Assembly: GCA_013400975.1 (NCBI GenBank)
Contig: WBMZ01009034.1
Span: 1-64,000, forward strand
DNA length: 64,000 nt
Direction of reading: 5' to 3'
Source: Atrichornis clamosus
Lineage: Eukaryota > Chordata > Aves > Passeriformes > Menuridae
Shown: one piece after another, positions 25,101 through 36,960 of the stretch
Numbering within the stretch: position 1 is the first letter of the stretch
Layout of the letters: each line of letters opens with the position of its first letter
Program-made: the position numbers and the translations under genes
The notes under the pieces: generated by a model
The model's database searches: none
What the model saw: the letters and a program-made list of their open reading frames with translations, nothing else
What the model was told of the DNA's origin: nothing

Positions 25101-28100
25101 TTTCAATCGAGGTACCACTGCTTTTTAACTCTCTCCCAAACTCTAAGAAAATGTGGATTTCTTAGAAAAAACTGTATAGAAAGTGTGACGTGGCATGGTA
25201 TTCTGATAATGAGAAGCTTTGTTTTGATCTTTCGCATAAGTATCCTTTGCAGAGATGTGATTTTCGTAAATGAGCACAAATACTTTGTACTAGTTTATTT
25301 TCCACCTCAAGTAAAGGATATATAAACATGAGATCATATTCCTGCTGTATATCAGGTGTGAAGAGTATTAGAAATCTGCCATAAGTTGCACACAAATATT
25401 TACCCTTTGATTATTTGAATTATACAGATTTGATTACATTTTGGGTACTAAGGTACTTTGTATGCATGTAGTAGGTGAGATCAGCAAGATGCTTGCAGTT
25501 CCTTGGACTGCTAATTCATGTAGCTTTCCACACCCAGCACAAACTGCATTGTAGAGGCCTTGACTGGAATATCCTTGGGAGTCTTCTGGCCAGGTGTGCT
25601 GGAATAACGTCAGGCCATTTTTGAAGGCAAGTCTGCTCCTTTCCCATCACTTCTGAAGTTTCTACTGAGTAAAGCCTTCTACTGTGGAGAAATGATTTTT
25701 TTTTTCTATTTAAAAATGTCATCTTGGTGGTTTACTGCAGTGGAAACAGGCATCTCTGTGCCTAGAAATTCTTGACTCCTTGAGACTGTCAGTTCTGAAA
25801 TCAAGCCATCCATTCAATTTGCATTAGCAGTCAAAAAGTTGTCTGATAACCTTTTTTTTTTTGTGAATACTCCCTGAAAGTGGCCATCAGCTGGCATGTT
25901 AGCGTTCTTCCTTTCCTACTCCTAATATCTGAGCTTTATAGTTTTTTCTGAACCATTTCGCATGCATATGTTTAGTGTTTTGATATCTTTATAAATTCTC
26001 AATCCTTGTGTTCAGGTTAAGAAGCCATTTAAAATGTTCTTGGTTTTAATACTCAGCTTTATAAATATTTAAATAGCCATTTGTTGATAAGTGCTTTGTT
26101 TTGTTGGCCATGTCTAAACTTAAATACAGGCTGTAGATGTCCTCTTTCACTGTGTTGTTTCAGACTTGAACATTTTTGCTTGAAGGGACTGTAGATGAAG
26201 TAATAAATCCCTACCAGTTACTTTTTGGAGAGAATGGGAATGTGATAATAATTCCTATTAATCTTGTTGTGTAAAAATTGCATCTTGGTCTAAAAATCCA
26301 AAGTTAAACATAGTTCTGACAAGAAGCCATCATCCAGAAAATGTAGAAGTTATATTTTAATTGTATTAGCCAAGCTAAAAGAGAGGGTTACTGGTGAAGC
26401 AGCGTGAGAGGGAAGACAATCACAACCTATTTGATAGAGAGGTTTGCAGGGAAAATTTTAAGGAGTTGTACAGGTAGGCTGGTGGTCCTTGGACTCCCTA
26501 TGTAATGGCAGGATGAAGTCACGCCTCTTGGTATAACTATGATTAGCTCAGAAATTGCAAGAGTATGGGACTTTTGTGTTGAAACTCCATCGATTCAACT
26601 GGATTGGGTGAATAATCAACAGAGTGTGTGAAGGGAATGAGTGCAACTCAGTTGTGCCATTTCTAGACACCCAAGAATCACTGCTCAAAACCAATTCAAG
26701 TCTCCAAAATGTAAGAAAGCTAATGGATACCTTTAGCTACCATCCACAAGGTTTTTGGGAAAGGAAAATGTCCACTTCTACCTTACACTTTTGTGATGCC
26801 AGTCCCAGTAGCTCCAAGACAGACACCTGTTTTTCATAGTCTAAAACTTTCTTTTTTTCAAGATTGACAGATGAGGAAATTGATGTGACTGTCATTTTCA
26901 GGCAATGGAAATTATCCTCTTATCATTTCAAGTGACTTCTCCAGGACAGTGGTTTTAGTTCATAACCTACATGATTTGCAACCATTTACTTGTCTGCTTC
27001 ATCCCGTGGGTGTCACCAGCCAGTGTCCATGTGTCCCATCTGCTGGGTGCTCCAGCTGACGCTGTGCTGCTCGAACTTAAAAAGCATCATCCAGGTATAA
27101 GAATATCTGTACTGAGCAGTTGCCAGGAGCTAAAAGTAGCTGAAGGCAGCAAGACAGGTAAGCTGCTGTTGCCCACCTGCTCAGATGGCAAATTTGGTTT
27201 GTGTTACTGCTGATAGAGCATGTTACAAATAAGAGTGGGGCTGAGAACTGCTGTTGGACTTGGATGGAAATCAGTGAATCCAAGGCAGAACGTGGAGCTC
27301 TCTGAGCTGGGGGTTCAGCAGTACAGGGGAAGCAGCAGATACCCTTTGTTACATCTCTTTTGCAACAAAATGTGTACATAACTGGTGATTTGATTTATCA
27401 AAATTATATGTACCCATGTTTCTCTGTTCTGAGAATTTATGAATAGCTTTGTTTCTCTTCTTTTCCTTCCTCCCTGCCCCCTGACATGAGTTGTATGAAG
27501 AGAAGGGAGAATCTGCCCTGACAAAGGAATTTCTAAACCTCATCTTAAGCTTTTCCCGTCAAGAGTGGGCAAAAGTTCATGCCAACACAAACAAGTTGGT
27601 GAAGTCAGATGCAGAATGTTGCATGTGACAGCAATCTCTGCAGCACATGAATGCAAACAGTGAATCAGAAGTGTCCAGATAGCAGACAAGAGTGGTATCA
27701 TGGGATTTCTTAAAACTGCATGTCATGCAATAAGATTTATAACCTAAAGTACCTCAGACAGTGTGTTCAAGCTGTTTCTGCTGTGCAAAAAACCATGCAC
27801 AGGTTTGTGTGTTGAAGTGGTCAATAAGTTCATCATGTTAAACCTTCTCAGGACAGTGAACTTCCATGTACAGCAGTTGAGGCACAACCTCACTCCATAA
27901 TCTGATTTAACTTTCTGTTCTGGAAACTAAGAACAGTGTCTTTGGATGTATGTCTGTGCTCTCTCTGCCTCGTGATGTGTTGGATTTGTGCTGCTTATAA
28001 CTTTTCAAGTAAAACAGATGTGACTGCTTAATTTTTCTGCTTGCTTAGAATCCATTTTGGATTGTCTGGGATGTAGGAGGGGAAGTCAAATATTGCAAAA

Positions 28101-29049
28101 CACGCTTCTAAGATGTGACAGTGAATGCCTGATTATCTTAAGTCTCCAATGAGTGTATTGATTGAACCATCAAAATTCTCCCACAAATACTGATTTATCT
28201 CAAATTGATAAAAAATGTTAACTCAGCTTCTTACCTGTGACAGGCTGCTTTGGAGATTTTTGCCTGCTTTTGACTTTTAAGGAGGGAACTAAGTTTTGGA
28301 ATTTTTATTATTATTGCCAGCCCTTATCTTGGCCAGATCCTTGGGTTCCAACCTGATTCAGTCTCTGCTCTTCTGTAATATTACTTTGGCTCCCAGATTG
28401 ATTCACCCTCCTCAAATCTTTTTATTTTCCTTTCAGGAAGTTTGTCCAAAGGGCCAGAAGAAACTATTTACTTTCAAATGTGTAACACTTCCAGATGCAT
28501 GCTTTCTGCAATGCTGGGTGTTTGACTGAGCCCTTCACACTAAGGTCAGGTTGAAGTCCTGCTTTGCTGTGTGTATTGTCATTTTTATTTGCCTGATCTC
28601 TACCTGATTCCACTTATTCTTGTGGCCGTATTGAAAGGCTGTCCTGTAGTGGGCATACCAGTTTTGGTTGTTCTTCTGCTGACTTCCTATCACAAATTCA
28701 CAGTGAATGTCTGAGCTTCTGGCTGGCAAACAGTATTTTTGATGTGTGATATCCATCCTGGTGTCTGTTTTGTGAGGAACTTCACTGAGCCAGGTGCTCA
28801 GAATGTGAGGTACTTGTGCACAAGTAGCGGCTGGCAGTGGTTGGGCTAAAATCCTCAAAGTACCTAAACATGGTGTAGTGAAGACATACCTGTAGCTAAA
28901 ATCCTACAATTCCTTCCTTGACAAGAATATGATTGTATCATATCCACCATTTATTTCCATTGATATTTAGGATTTTTTGTGTGTCAGAACACCAGTACTC
29001 ATTTCAACTACAAACTCTCATTGTTCAGATTGTTTCTACCTGCCTGAGC
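22154..29049. other. Non-coding stretch
   Basis: No gene, RNA or transposon is supported over this stretch. Short frames on both strands (60-100 codons) overlap each other and lack motifs. Confidence 0.5.
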
Positions 29050-29232
29050 CCTAGTAGAGAATCCCAGCATTGTTAGGGTTGGAAGGGACCTCTGGAGATA
29101 ATCCAGTCCAACCTTCCTGCCAAGGCAGAGTCACCTGGAGCAGGTGACACGGGAATACATCTAGGTAGGTTTTGAAGGCTCCATGACCTGAGACTCCATG
29201 ACCTCCATGAGCAGCCTGGTCCAGTGCTATTG
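29050..29232 (-). mobile_element. CR1 LINE fragment, 3' end, reverse orientation
   Basis: Read on the plus strand this begins with 'agagaatcccagcattgtta' and 'gggttggaagggacctctgg', followed by 'agataatccagtccaacctt', 'agtcacctggagcaggtgac' and 'gcagcctggtccagtgct'. This is the reverse complement of the avian CR1 tail, so the element lies on the minus strand. About 180 bp remain, with scattered substitutions and a small local duplication of 'ctccatgacct'. It is a dead, 5'-truncated copy. Confidence 0.92.
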
Positions 29233-30072
29233 CTTTCAAAATATTTTAAAAGCTCTCTATGGCACTTTTTGATTATGTACTTAATAATTAAGAGAGCATA
29301 TATTGTCACTAATAATATTGGTATATAAGTTTTAACATTTATTTTTTCAGCGGTGAATATACCTTGAAAAGCTATTTTAGAATCGTAGTGGAAAACTGCT
29401 AAATACTTATCTGGGTTTTTTTTTTCTTTTTTCTGACTTTGTTATTGGAAACCCAAAACACATAGGTAGCCAAATTGCATTCCAGCACGACCTGCTAGCA
29501 GCAAGAGGATTTCTGCTTCAGTGCTGCAGTTCATTAAAGAGTTGTAAGCAGAAATGCTGGAAAAGTTTGCTGTGGGCATGTGACGAGAGATTTCTGATAA
29601 CCTCAAGGCTGCCTTCCAAATGATCTTATTAATTCTGTGAGTAATCCGGGGAAAACCAGTAGGGTTTCTTTGACTTTTGCCCTTCAAGGTTGCAGTTTTT
29701 ACAGCTCAGAGCAGCTATTAGTAACAATAGCTCTTGAAGTCTAATTTAAAAAACCCCAGGAAGTGTGTTCCTGTTTTTCTTTCTGGTGCAGTTTCAACTG
29801 ACAACTCCTCTTCCTTTAGCCCCTACTTCAGTGTGCCGCTGTTCCTGGAAACCTGTTTGGAATGTTCTAATGAAGGTTTTCTCTGGCCTGAAGTGCATCG
29901 AATGTAACGCATGAGCCTGGTTTCCAGCCGGGACTTCATTCTGCCTGCAGTCAGCTGTTTCTCAAGAGTCACACTGTTGGTGGGTAAGGAAGGAAAGGGT
30001 TGCTTTGTGCAGGCTCTGGGAAGTTCATGATTTTAATTCTACTCTATTGGGAAGGTGCTGTTACAGTTGTCA

Positions 30073-30115
30073 GCTCACTTGTCTTCGAGGTAGAAGGCTC
30101 ACTTGTCTTCGAGGC
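30073..30115. repeat. Short tandem duplication, 25-bp period
   Basis: GCTCACTTGTCTTCGAGG occurs at 30073-30090 and again, unchanged, at 30098-30115. The identity of the copies suggests a recent local duplication. Confidence 0.85.
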
Positions 30116-32220
30116 AGACCCAGAAAGTGACATCTTTTCTACCTTTTAATGAGGAATATCAATTAAAATTTAGTTTGTAGGAAATATGGACGTGGAGTGT
30201 CACACTCTGCACTGATGGATGAAAGAAAGGGCAAAAAGTGTTTGCATCTCTTCTTTTGAACATGTTCTCTTTCTTATGTAGCTTGAAGTTGGATTTTTTT
30301 GTAATTGTTTTCATTATTGTGAAAATCTTATATTGAAGAGCAACACAAAGAACTATTTCAAATTGCTTTTCTCCTTATGCAGCAGCTTTCAGACTGTTAC
30401 CATCCCACCTAAAACTGGGCTACTTCTTTCCAGGTGCTTTTTCTCCTCCTGTTTCATTTTGCCTTTGCTCTCCAGAGTTGACATCATACATTCTGCATTG
30501 GAGAGGGCAAGATTCCTGAGAATACCAGACACTAACTGTTTTGAAAGGCTTGTATCTGTGACCTGTTGTCTGAATGTTATTTATTACGTATACAGAACTG
30601 TTAACTCTCTCTAAACATTTCCCATTTTAAGACTGTTCCTTACTATGCAAATTAACATTCACTGCTCTTTAAAACTAGTTTTCCAGCTGAAAGTAGGAAT
30701 CTTACCTTGCTAGTCAGTGTTAGCAATGTATTTCTTTGCTGCATATCCATGTAACTTTTATGCTATTACAGTTTTCCAGTTTAGCTGGCTGCCTTACATC
30801 TTTGCTTTTTATTCAGATTTAATGAAAGCATACACTTTTAAACCAGATAAATGGGAAAGCACATATTTGGATAGAACAAAGAGTTTTTAAAAGTTTGGTT
30901 CAGTCCTTGGAAGTGTTTAACTTTTGATTACTGCAGTTAGGTGACTATGAAAAGTTTAGTGCTTTGTTCAGCTTCTTAAAATTTTCTCGTGATTACTAGT
31001 TTTGAAGCCAGCAGCTGTGTTACTTGATGCACCAAAGAAGTAGGTAATATTACTGTGATTAAACTTGTCTTTGAAAGTCTCTCCCTTTGTTTGATAGCTG
31101 TTAAGTCTAAAGTCACTTTATAACCCTGAAAAGTCATAATATTCATTATGGCTGGTTAGTGTTATTTCCATTATTAGCTTAGAAAAGTCACAAAATCCAG
31201 TAATGCTATTGGGAAACATGTTTTTTTCTCCATATAGTTTTCATAAGAAAATCTACCTTTTATAGCTTGCTCATGAACTTGATAAAATGAGAGTTTATAT
31301 TTGATTTTTTTTTTCCTTCTAGTTCTGTTTTGCTTATCTGTTTTTCTTCAGGGACTGAAAGATAGCAACAATGTCTTAATTTCTGATTTGAGGCAAATGC
31401 AAACACAAGCTAACCAGTGTGTTGTATTTACATCCCAGGGCCAGGCCATAGGAAACATCTCTCACTGCTAGGTATAGTATAAATATTTGGCCATTGATGG
31501 CATTTAGGCATGTTCTCCTTCTTGCTTATCATTTTTTCTAGCTAAAAGAATATGAGGTCAATCTTATAAAATAGTTTCTTAAATATTGTTCAGAATATGT
31601 TGAAGTATGTGGGAAACATTTCCAAATTACAGTTAGCAACATACAGCACTCCTTGGTTTGGCTGCCCTGTAAACCAGATTCGTGAACCTTGCAGGGTCTA
31701 GATGGAGGAGATAGAGCATTTGAAGTGTTTTGTGATTATCAGGCATTTTGAATTCTGGTAATCTCCACTGATCCCAGAGCCCGTTGCAGATGGGGTTGGA
31801 TAGTGTGCCTTTATCCCTTCAGTAAGCATGTAGGGCAGGCTTCTAACTATTCAGCTATGAGTTTTAAATGGTAAAGAACTGGTCTTTCATTTTTTTTCTT
31901 ACGACTTCTAAAGCAGCTGTTGTACCTGTTAAAAGAGGTTTAAGAAAAATAAGTGCCTACAATTTGTCAATATCCACTGTTATTTTCTAAAGTTCTATTT
32001 TCAATGGTTTAAAGTTCTAGCACTGGTTTTCAGTATTTTCTAAAGAGGGGGTTCTGAGATAAATAGCTATTGCTTATTCAGTGGTCTTTTGACAGTTTAA
32101 AGTAGTTGCCCGGCTTGATCTGAAACTGGTGAAATGTGACTGTATTGTAACCTACCAGTTAAGTAAGAATCACTTAGAAAAGGTTTTCTGAGGTATTTAC
32201 TTGAAGTCAGTCTATAAAAA

Positions 32221-32245
32221 CAAAGTCATTTTAATGATGACTTTG
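32221..32245. repeat. Short inverted repeat
   Basis: CAAAGTCAT (32221-32229) and ATGACTTTG (32237-32245) form a perfect 9-bp stem with a 7-nt AT-rich loop. No known RNA is recognised. Confidence 0.6.
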
Positions 32246-35200
32246 AATATTACAGTTTCTCACTAGTGTCATGAACAAAATTTCTGATTTTGTTTTCCAA
32301 CTCTTTCCCTTATGGGTTAAATAGCTTGGAAACAATCTGACCTTGAACTGGAAAACTCAAGGCATGCCTCATCAATGAGCATTTTGGTGACTGGCACTTG
32401 AGTGTTGTGCGAGGTGCAAATGCAGTGCAGGTCACTGCAATGATTAAAAGGTGACACTGGTTAATGGAGTCTGTGAAAGCTGTGTGCCCACAGCAGCTTC
32501 TTGATTATGTGTTAAAACTGTCCAGCACATCTAAACTTCTTGCTGTGATAAGTAGTGTTTGTGCAGACAGGTATTCTACACAGTCAGATTGCCTCCAGGA
32601 CAGAAGCAGAAATTTCCCCTTCCCTATCTAGATTGCTGCTTCTAGAAACTATTCCTCCAAGTTTTTGGTTCTGCTAATTTAGAAGACGTTGTAATTAGGA
32701 AAATTCAGGATGAGAGGAGATAAAAATAGAAGCAGGAGATGAGAAAGAAGAAAAGATCTGTATAAAGTAAGGAGAAATGGTGCAGTATCAGGAATATAAG
32801 GAGAGATGGTTATTGATAGACTGGCGGAACGGTGTGGAATGGGTTTGGAACTAACAGCCATCCCTTTGAAGTGTTTTTGTCCTGGTTTTATAAAAATTAT
32901 GGCTTGATTATTTTGCTGCCTTAGACTGAAAACTAGATTTGAACAGCCTCTGTTTTCTTCCCTTCTTATTGATTTGCCCACAGTGTTCTGAGTTGGGTAC
33001 TGAGAAACTGTAGCTCCCCACTGTGCAGAAAAACAGTTTTAAGTTTCTTTATATTCCTCTGTCAGTTACTACACACTTGCACAGATTCTTAAGGAGTTCT
33101 GTAATATATGGGAACAATGATCTCGTTTAGATTCTTATCCCCAAAGTTTTCAGCATCCATAAGGGGGCAAAATCCAACTTTATCAGTTGGAATAGACACA
33201 CAAAGAAATGTTTGCTTTGATAACAAAAGAGGCTCAGTGCTCACAAAGATTTTCTGAAAGGATTTTCTTCTAGTTAGAGTGCACAATTTGACAGCTTCAA
33301 AATAACGAATACTATAATATATTGGTAGTTTTATTCAGAGCTTCAGCTAAAATGGCACAATCAATGGCTTTAGCAAGTTTTAAATAGCCTCTGTCTGATC
33401 GTAGCAACAGATTTCTGCTAAGTAGGAGGATATAACTCAGTGTGTGCTTACAAAAATAGGAAAACTGCTTTTGTCTCAGATGACTCCATGGTATCTTACA
33501 TGTTTGCATCTCCTTTAGATTTACTGTAGCTTAACTGTTTAGATTATGGGTTTGATTTCATAAACAAATAGTATATGGAGCATTTCTTTTGGAGGTCACT
33601 TTTCTGAATGTGTGGTACCAGCAAAGACCAGGCTGACTTCCCACTTCGGTGCCAATGACTAAGTTGTCCCTGTGGAGAGTCCAAAAGATTCAGTAGGCAT
33701 AAAATTGACAGTTTTCTTTTTCATGTTGTTTATACTTGCATTTTGTTAGTATTGCGTTTGAATTTTTGATTAAGCTTTTACTGAATCCTTGTCTATAATG
33801 ACAGTTTAATTTTTCAGAAGATAAATTGAAGTGGCGTATACAGTAAAATAAGTTTTCAGCAGCTTAGTGCTAAATGTTTGCAGCTTTAGATGTAGTTTAA
33901 TCACATCTACACTTTATGAAAAATGTAAATCTGCCGTTCTCTAAGGAATGTTTCTTAATACCTTTAATGTTTATCATTGTACATGGGGAAGATATACATA
34001 ATCCCTCTGTGTTAGAAAGACCCGTCAATTTAAATTTATTAAAGATTACTTTACCCTGTCAGAAGCAAAGTGTCCTCTAAATCCAGTTCCCTCCCATGAA
34101 AGCGTGAGAATTTCTCCACTACTTGGGGTCTGTGCAAATCATCTGCACTACAAAAGAGCCCCGGCTTCTTCCATTTTAGGAATCTGGGAAGGGTAAATAT
34201 TTAGAAGTGCTGGCATAACAATAGCAGAAGTAGAAGGAAATTAAAGTTTGGGATCCAGTGCTGAAACACATTTGGCTTAAACTTTTGGTGAAGAAAATAA
34301 AAGCTTTTTAGTAAATTGGTGAAAGGTTACAATTTTCAGTGTTGGAGTATGGAATAATCAGAACTGTTCTTTGTAGAATAAACTACCCAGTTTTGAAAAG
34401 GTGTCCTTTTTAGTTCGTGTTTAGGCTTTTAAAACTTCTTTTTTTGGTTGTTAGACCAGAGTGTGTTGTTGTTCAATTCCTTTCTGACAGGTTGCAGGAA
34501 CTAGTATTTCTGTGAGCAAATACTGGCACTGTTAAGGGAACAAGGCTCTTTATGGAAGACTACTGCTGGTATGAAAACTTCTTGAATGTAAAGCACAGAG
34601 GCTGTATGTTGAATGAATATATGAAGTAGACTGAAATTAAGACTGTGGCATAGAAATTGATTTCATTATAGGAACTCTGGTGTATAGGTTGCAAAGTCAT
34701 TTGTTCTATGAAAGATTTTTGTAGAATCTCTTAGAGAATTTTCAGCATCTGTTGTTTTCAACAGCTGTTCAATATTGAGCAGAAAGATTCATCTGTCCTC
34801 TGAATGGCAAGAAAAATGTATTCTTTATCTTGATAAATTCAGTTGAGCTTGAGTAACTCTTCAGATATTAAAACCAGTTTTCCTGGTGTGTTTCACTTAT
34901 CTTTGGGAGATTTTTGGCACTATGTTCAAATACTTAAACGTGTCTAAAGACTGAAATCTGTTCCTGCCAAAATTTGCTGTGTGACTTATGAGCTTATATA
35001 AAGACCATTTTAGTAACTTAAGCTGATACTTGGCTTGTGTTTGTGCAAGACAACTCGAAATAATCCTTTAACTTAATTTTGAGCAGTGCTATGTTTTTCA
35101 GAAAGAGGCCATATAGAGTTGGCTGGATAAAGGGAACTGAACTTCTGGAAAAAACTTCTGGAAAAAATGTTTTGAAATTAGATTTATTTTATATTTTGAT

Positions 35201-35832
35201 TCAATTTAAAAGCTAAAACAAAAAAAAATCTGCATCTCGTTGTACAAGGAAGTACAGTTTAATCTCCACAGGTAAGAGACCCTGTTTGGGTAGCCTTATC
35301 TGATGTCTCAGTGCTCTGAGCTCTCAGTCAGCTTGCTCTAAGTTGTATGGGTCTTCAGAAAAGGCAGGTTTCCAGTTCTGTTGGAAAGTTGTCAAACTTT
35401 ACCATCACCATCGTGTTTTTAATAGTATTTTTTTCATGTCCCTTCCTATAATTTTGATTTTTACAGTTTCCAGATGGTAGATAATTCAGCGCAGCCCCTG
35501 ACTGAGTTTGTTGAATTTCAGATCACCTAATGTCTTGAAGGCTAGCAGAAGTTGCTTTTCAAGAGGAGCTGGACCCCTGAAATAGAGCATAATGGTATTT
35601 GGAGATAGAGTAATTTAGACCACTCCCAAGATTTCAAAGCCTCAGTTTCCGTATAAATTTCCCAGCATTTTGGTTAACAAATATTCCTATAAGTAGGTAT
35701 CTCTAAGTTTCATTTCCAAGATGAGAAACACTTCAGTGTTGAAGTGCCTGTCCCTTCTTGGCTAAATCTTACTGAGAGTAGTTTGCAAATTCTGTGAATT
35801 GGAACAATTCAAAGAAATTCTTACTTCAATGA

Positions 35833-35890
35833 GGTCATTTGTTCAACCTAGATACCTGAAGAGTGTGGTCATTTACTCAACCTAGACACC
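35833..35890. repeat. Degenerate direct repeat, 34-bp period
   Basis: GGTCATTTGTTCAACCTAGA plus TACC (35833-35856) recurs at 35867-35890 with three substitutions. It is an older local duplication. Confidence 0.8.
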
Positions 35891-36739
35891 CAGCACCAGG
35901 AGGTAGTTGAATAATGTGATCTTACTATCTACCACAAAGATACAAGAACTAGCACAGCATAGATCATGTTACTTGCTTTCCTTGTTCAGAATCAGATGTG
36001 CCCTAAGCAAAAAAAGGTGATACAGAATCTTGCAGTTGATAAATCAGGCACTTTTTCCAGCCTTTTGCACCATTATTTGTTATGGGTATGTTTAGTTACT
36101 GCATGAGATATATTAGTTATTAAAACAAACCCCCTTACGATATTAGGAAGAAAAAAGAAATTCAAAAGGAATTGAATTTATAGTCAACTGAATTTAGACC
36201 ATGAAACCTGCCCTCTGTGGTAGGTTAGTCTCTTAATTGCAAATTAGTATCAATCTGCTTCAGATTCAGGGTCTCCAGGAACTGTGGAATTTTGGGAAAA
36301 GTTCTGAGGAACTTGTGACCAGAGTCAGTGGGATTCTATGATCTTTGCACAATAGTGCTCAACTGGTAAAATAAATCATAACAGAGCAGGTTTTAAATCT
36401 ATTTAAGGCTTGTGAGACTATGAGAACTTTATTAGGTTCCTGTTCAGTAAGAGTGAACATGGCTCAGTTGTGAGAGGTGACCCTCATTTTAGTGTAAGAT
36501 TTACCATGACCGTTTCATGGGGTGTTCCATTTCTTCCCCAGTAATTCAGTTATAGCACCATTTTACCTGTCAATTCCTTATGAACCATTAGAATTAAAGG
36601 TGTTTATTTTACACTGTGTAAAAACAGACATTTCAAAATGGTTTTGGCTAGAGTGGAAAGGCATTACTTTTGGGAATTCTTGAAGTAACTTCTGGCAAAC
36701 TAGATCAGAATTTAGGAGGGACAGTAGGAACGAAGGCTC

Positions 36740-36960
36740 TCATTGTGTTTGGGAGGAGTGGAGGCCTTGGTCTAAGCAAATGTGACTCTCCAATGCCCTT
36801 GGGTCCCAGCAGCAAGGCAAACTGGTGTGCTGGGGAGCAGAGGCTGTGCCCAGTGCTGCTCCTGCCAACGCCCCAGTGTCCAAGTTCTTGCAACAGCAAG
36901 ACACGAGTGGCTCCAAATGCCCTGCAAAGCTTGGATGTAATTGCCAGGCAGCTGTGTGAT
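36740..36960. other. GC-enriched patch of unknown nature
   Basis: This stretch is richer in G+C than its surroundings but poor in CG dinucleotides. It is open on both strands (106 codons plus, 36670-36990; 87 codons in two minus frames). None of the translations resembles a known protein and no clear splice sites frame it. It could be a degraded repeat, an untranslated exon or a conserved element. Confidence 0.3.

Larger units (their letters stand above)
29233..36739. other. Non-coding stretch with small duplications
   Basis: No gene is supported. It holds the short direct and inverted repeats listed at 30073, 32221 and 35833, and a 13-nt direct repeat ACTTCTGGAAAAA in tandem at about 35141-35166. 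Confidence 0.5.

Noticed and set aside
36328..36345. 'gggattctatgatctttg', resembling a CR1 terminal repeat
   Set aside because: No other CR1 blocks flank it; a short chance match.
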